Positions 59,479 through 64,000 of a stretch of 64,000 nucleotides of DNA are shown one piece after another. The position numbers and the translations under genes were made by a program. The DNA lies in assembly GCF_958979055.1 (NCBI RefSeq), contig NC_084892.1, forward strand, positions 24,020,001 to 24,084,000, read 5' to 3'. Below the pieces are notes generated by a model. It saw nothing but the letters and a program-made list of their open reading frames with translations, ran no database searches and was not told the origin of the DNA. The stretch comes from Alnus glutinosa (taxonomy: Eukaryota; Streptophyta; Magnoliopsida; Fagales; Betulaceae). Numbering within the stretch: position 1 is the stretch's first letter; each line of letters starts with the position of its first letter.

Positions 59479-59960
59479 TCTCTATGTTTTGTTTTCAAAA
59501 AGTGTTTATTGCTTTTGAAAACTGAAACTAGTTTTGTGTTTTTTTCGTTGAAAAACTTCTTTGGTATAGAAAAATTGAAAAATTGAAAATGCGTTTGGAT
59601 GCATCACTGAAAACAATTTTCAACAATTTTAGGGAAATTGTCCCGAACATTTATATATATATATATATATAAAGCTAGAGTATTGAAGAACAAAAACAAA
59701 AAGAGGATTGAGGGGGTGGCTGGCCACCCCCAAGACAGATGCGGGTGTGGCCAACTACCCCCTTGGGGCTTAGAGGGTGATCCGGCCACCACACACCCGT
59801 GTTAACTGTCACCGTATCACTGTGCACTTCAATGGAAAAGTGTTTCCCCTATGTTTTCTAGTTTTCTTTTTTTTAAGAAAAAAAAAGGTGTTGCTAAACA
59901 GGCACGTACCTTCTCAATTCCCCTTAAATCAATAGCAAATGCAAAAGCTTCCAGTCAAAT
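58043..59960. other. Intergenic with two CCACCCC islands
   Basis: GC-rich islands at 58436-58510 (ggccacccccaagggtcgg twice) and 59700-59800 (ggtggctggccacccccaag) each adjoin AT-rich tracts. (TA)n occurs at 59456-59478 and 59650-59671. The rest is ordinary downstream sequence of KNL2. Confidence 0.45.
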
Positions 59961-62900
59961 TCACTTATACAGCCTTTGCTTTTTCTGTGGTTCTGATCTA
60001 CTCCCTAAAACACAGTGAGGCAAAACCATCAGCTGCAGGTAGATACAGCTTAAACAGCTGAAAATGGCAACTGGCAGAATAAACTTATCGAGAGGGTAGA
60101 GGAATACGATATTGTACATGGTTGTAACTCATTAAGCCAAAACTAGAACCTATATGTATAAATGGGGCTTTAACAGGAAAATTTCAGGACAGGACGCATA
60201 TGGCCAAACTAAAATGGTTGGGACAAGACATTATGGATACTTGTGACCATGTGTGATCAGAAGTTCATGAACTCCACAACAACAAGAGTTTAAGCGTTTT
60301 CGAGCCAAATATGTATGTATATATGGGTATCATTTTCAATCTGAACCCCCTCCCCCCAAAAAAGATGTTTAGTAGTTAAATAGGCGACAAACCTCTTGAT
60401 GTTCCTATCACAGCCACCTCATCCTTAATTCCAGTGATTTTACGATCCTGAATACACAAAAAAATAATAAGAAAGAATGAAACACACACAAACATATCTC
60501 AATGCACATATATTTACTACCACCCTCGCCTCCACCCCCCCCCCCCCAAAAAAAAAAAAAAAAAAAACAATTGGAAAAAGGAAGACATGCTCATTTGAAA
60601 TAAGTTTTTTCTCATAATTGGTAAGAATTAAAGTTTCCATAAGGACATAACGAATGACATGATAAAGCAACACAGTGGAAGCATTTAGAAAGAGAGTGAA
60701 CACATGTTTCCTTACTTAGTTACTTTTATATGACAAAATGATACTGCACATTAACAACTATGCTTACAAATATAAACATCAAGTAATGCTATCTAATTAG
60801 AGAACTCAGCCTTAACATGTTTAGTACCTTGTCTTTTACACAGCTCGTCCCAAGCCGGAATGATATGTAGATTGCCAACACTAAAATGTTAGACAACACA
60901 TAATTCTTAAATACAAAATATTAAGAATTTGATTTAATTACTATTTATTACTCTCCCTTACAGGTGGATTCAAACTTTCCTTCAACAAGTTATGGAATAT
61001 TTTAGCTTTAATGAGAGGTAAATTACAGATTTAGGATTACCAATGTTTTGATACTAGGTTAAATCACCACTTATCTTAAAACCTTAAGTTGATAAGGAAG
61101 GACGAATTTAATCATTTAATTACTACTTTAACGTAGGTAAAGTTGAAAGGACCCCAAGGGATAGCTCAATCTGTTGACGAGCAAGTCTCATGAAGCGGAT
61201 GTCACTAGTTCAAATCTACCATTTCTCTCCCCTTGGAGTAAAAAAAACTTATCAAAAAAACAAAGGTAATGTTGAAAGACTGAAGAAATTGTGTAGTCAA
61301 CTGATAGGTACAGCTAGTCCATGAACAACCAACCATCACACTACAAAATTGTTTTGACAATACTAGGTAGCATGGATATAATTATGTGATTGGAGTTCTG
61401 ATGTTTTGAGTTTGAAGTTCTGAACTTCTGACCACGGAATTCTGGTTGCAATATTGTCAACAGAATCTATGTGCAAATTTGCCAGATATCAACCAATGAC
61501 ACTATGTTAGAAGAGTACAATCACGTTCTATTCAAGACTAAGCCACCACGCATAAGGTAGAAAAGGTACAAACCGCATCATAAACTGGCAGTTGATTGCG
61601 CCAGAATTGCAAGGTCGGCAGAAGTATTCTCCCTGCAACATATGCAAAACAAATAATCAGGAGAAAGCATAACCTAGGAAAAATGACGCTTAACAATTTA
61701 TGGGGAGTTCAACCATTTCCAAAAAAAAAAAAAATGATTTTGTGTTTGATTTATGAGGTTGACTTCATGCTAAGATTTGACTCAGTGAAATAAATTCAAT
61801 TAGTACCACAGGGAGGGAGGGAGGGAGGGAGAAGCATATTGAGTGCCAGACTTGCCTGACCTAGATCGTCCAAAACTCAAAGATTCTGGAGAAACAATAA
61901 ATATTTTCTTTCTGCTCGTGCTTTGTTCTTTAGCATCGCTTTTTCCTTCATCTACTGCATTCTTCAAGTCCTTTGTATGATTTTTATTAACACGCCCAAT
62001 GGGAGACCTAGCTGAATTATTGTTCCTTGCCTGCATACCACCTTGAGTCATAATGTTTCCACAGTTTAGCACGCTTTTGGCAGCAGAATTCTGCACTGAA
62101 CCATCTTTGACGTGCTCAGCACCTTTCTTTCTTATGATGTTCTCATGCAATGGCTCTTGAACTTCATCAGCAGGCAGACTGGAGATATCAATGCCCTCAA
62201 ATTCAGAGCTGTTATTTTGTAAAATATTGCTCACATCATCAGAGACCAACAGAACGGAATTTATCTTATTTCTTGTGCCTTTCAACCCATTGCCTGCCCA
62301 TTTCTCTTCCTTCTGTTTGCTTTGTACATTCACTGACAATTTTTCCAACATTCGGCCCTTTCCTTCCATCTTTTGGCCCTTGGATTGATTGGAGGTACCT
62401 GATGAACTCTTCGCTTTTGCTCCATCTGGGTTTTCAAATGTCTCTGATTTGGGACTCAACTTTTTGTTTTTATGCTTCACATAACATCTAGATTCTGGGT
62501 CATTCTTCAGGTTGCCTTTCAAATTCCGCAATCTGGCATTATGAGAACAACCTTTTAGAGCTTCAATGTCATGCTTATCTTCATGAGTAACCTGTTCATG
62601 ATTATTCGGAGTTTGTTCTGAAGATGGACTAACAGTTTTCTCGCCTGCAACTACAGCATATTCCAAGCAGATGGAGAGACGATAAAAAATGTTTCAACAG
62701 ACAAATTTAAGAATTTCACAGAATTATCAGGTATGGATCAATTTACTAACTAAATATGATCTAAACAAACTGGCATTGAATATATTACTTTCTGGATGAG
62801 TGGCAAACTCCTCTAAATCAGAGGTACTTCCTGAAAGAACATCAGTGGAAGAATCTCCTTCCAAGAGCTTTGCAGCACATTCTTCCCAGTCAGGAGGAAA

Positions 62901-63670
62901 GCCAAACACGAAATGACTAAAAATCTGTTTAGAATGAAAGGATATAAGCTGCAATTAGTGGCAGAGTCAGCTTTATGACAGGAGCAAGCTTGTTAATTTA
63001 GCAAATGGAATGCCATTTGCAACCTTACAATGGATTGACATGTCTATAGTCAATGGCAATCCTAACTTTTAGAGAATGTTAAATGGACAAGCAGAGCTAC
63101 AACTTGATCTTTTATGTCAATGCCAGTTTCATGATCTTGGACCTAGACAAAATGTCTGCATAGAGTTCACTTTATTCTGTGCTTGAAACAGAAAAAACAA
63201 ATCATATACAAACCCCTTCATCATTGCTTATTTCTTCATTGCATTAAGATATTAAAATGAGAAGAAAGAAGCATAGAGAACAGCATTTCTCTCTTAAAGA
63301 CTAGGCCATAATATCAAGAATTTTGCCAAAACCATTTCTTTGAGACCATTTCGGTTGCTAACACCTCTACAAACACCTATGCAACAAAGAACTCTATCAT
63401 AGCATATTAGCATATATCCGAAAAATACTTAATGCCACAGTAACCAACTAGATAGTCATTTTTCCAAACCATACCTTGGGAAAAAAAAATAAAAAAATTG
63501 AACAGAACAGAAAAGAACACGGTACCGTGGAGGGAAACCCATTATCGTTAGTGCGCTGCTTGTTAACAAACCCATTCAGCACTACACATATCCCGTCGGC
63601 TGTCTCCAGCGTAAAAACATCGTATCTATTGACTATAGGTGCCGAGGAAAACACTCGCATAGCTTGTTGT
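59961..63670 (-). CDS. KNL2: Kinetochore protein KNL2 (SANTA and CENPC-k), 5' part outside window
   Basis: KNL2/MIS18BP1-type protein that helps deposit CENH3 at centromeres. Six minus-strand exons are visible: 63526-63670, 62789-62924, 61856-62650, 61574-61632, 60393-60447 and 59961-60004. They give 410 residues after a split codon; the first part of the SANTA domain lies beyond 64000. The second half of SANTA is clear (QQAMRVFSSAPIVNRYDVFT, ETADGICVVLNGF, FSHFVFGFPPDWEECAAKLL). A long charged, low-complexity middle follows. The CENPC-k motif (SRSG, RILLPTLQFWRNQLPVYDA, DRKITGIKD) spans three exons and targets centromeric chromatin. The intron between exons 3 and 4 of this set has a GC donor (AG/GCAAGT); the frame agrees only with that choice. 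The last exon ends basic (QKKQRLYK) before TGA and is the least certain. Confidence 0.9.
60536..60567. repeat. C and A homopolymer tract in KNL2 intron
   Basis: About 11 C are followed by about 19 A. Such tracts are prone to sequencing error. Confidence 0.8.
60887..61133 (-). mobile_element. TRIM with both LTRs in a KNL2 intron
   Basis: Minus-strand LTR1 at 61133-61059 begins cgttaaagtagtaattaaat and ends gtggtgatttaac. The decayed primer site ctagtatcaaaa follows. LTR2 at about 60952-60887 ends tgttgtctaaca. A purine-rich aagggagag precedes LTR2. No matching 5-bp target duplication is seen. Confidence 0.65.
61151..61264 (+). mobile_element. tRNA-derived SINE in a KNL2 intron
   Basis: The body ccccaagggatagctcaatc ... 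cactagttcaaatctacc matches the SINE at 46409 in layout (A- and B-box-like words, then cccctt and an interrupted A tail). Target duplications ggtaaagttgaaagg (61136-61150) and ggtaatgttgaaaga (61265-61279) match at 13 of 15 positions. Confidence 0.8.
61811..61831. repeat. (GGGA)n microsatellite near the GC donor
   Basis: Five GGGA units lie in the GC-AG intron of KNL2, 23 bp inside the donor site. On the transcript they read as CCCT repeats. Confidence 0.85.
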
Positions 63671-64000
63671 CTGAACCCAAAAATAAATGAAAAAATTAAA
63701 ATCAACCCCAAAAGTAAAAACCCTCACACATTCTCTCCGTTCATGAACACTTACTGTATAATCGATACAATAAAAGTTTGCAAAAACACTGCCTGTTTGA
63801 AGAGATAATAGAGGAAGATAAACAAAAATATACACTTGATTCTTTTTTAGGACCTCTGAATTGATACACTCCAAATACAACAGTGGCTTACCAGAATAAA
63901 GGTTTCCACTACTCTCAAATGTACTTAAAAAATTCAAAATTTCTATGTATTTTCTACAACCAAAACAGGGCAATTATCAAACCAAGATACAAATTCTTGA
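63671..64000 (-). other. KNL2 intron, right edge of window
   Basis: No exon carrying the expected N-terminal half of SANTA is visible here. The stretch is AT-rich and ends at the window border, so the first exon or exons lie further right. Confidence 0.6.

Noticed and set aside
63680..64000. Search for the first half of the KNL2 SANTA domain here
   Set aside because: No frame shows the expected conserved tryptophan-containing start of the domain. The exon must lie outside the window.

Overview
The window is plant nuclear DNA, almost certainly from a eudicot. Genes carry GT-AG introns, intergenic DNA is AT-rich, and LTR, TRIM, SINE, hAT and MITE copies are dense. The recognisable genes are plant families: guard-cell-type CHX20 exchangers, an AGD6/AGD7-type ArfGAP, intronless histone H4, and KNL2 with a CENPC-k motif. 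A woody rosid would fit, but the sequence alone does not settle the species.

Layout. 1-1.4 kb: hAT-like and TRIM relics. 1.5-9.1 kb (+): CHX20 paralogue 1, four exons, 825 aa; its second intron is bloated to 4.4 kb by a gene-fragment-carrying DNA element, a fold-back MITE and a complete TRIM. 9.1-16.1 kb: a decayed tandem copy of the 3' half of that gene (about 5.5-10.2 kb copied to 10.75-16.1 kb), reduced to intron-2 sequence and the tail of the last exon, with Copia, TRIM and MITE insertions. 17.4-21.1 kb (-): ArfGAP gene, three coding exons, 458 aa. 22.4-26.5 kb: LINE-like sequence and two opposed Copia relics; the LTR of one ends 17 bp after the next gene's stop codon. 26.5-32.7 kb (-): CHX20 paralogue 2, 839 aa, with exactly the same three intron positions as paralogue 1. 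33-49 kb: gene-poor repeats, a tRNA-Val(AAC)-like gene and a textbook SINE. 49.2-52.4 kb (-): two histone H4 copies, one broken by a 20-bp deletion and one intact, with shared promoter modules. 52.8-55.8 kb: tandemly repeated flank plus 5' end of an hAT-like element, with a 922-bp solo LTR inserted. 57.2-58.0 kb: a second candidate gene-fragment-carrying element. 60.0-63.7 kb (-): the 3' part of KNL2; its first exon or exons lie beyond the right edge.

The genes do not form a pathway. CHX20 proteins are endomembrane cation/H+ exchangers linked to osmoregulation in stomata, the ArfGAP acts in Golgi vesicle traffic, H4 packs chromatin, and KNL2 helps load CENH3 at centromeres. The order ArfGAP - CHX20 - H4 recalls, from memory, the Arabidopsis chromosome 3 neighbours AGD6 - CHX20 - H4, so this looks like a conserved block expanded by local CHX20 duplication and transposon insertion.

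No wholly new system was found. The strongest points are a TRIM family with exact target duplications and a paralogous near-empty site, a dead third CHX20 fragment, an LTR that must supply most of the CHX20-2 3' UTR, a GC-AG intron inside the KNL2 CENPC-k motif, and a microdeleted H4 gene that keeps its promoter. All calls were made by eye from the sequence; no search or alignment program was run.
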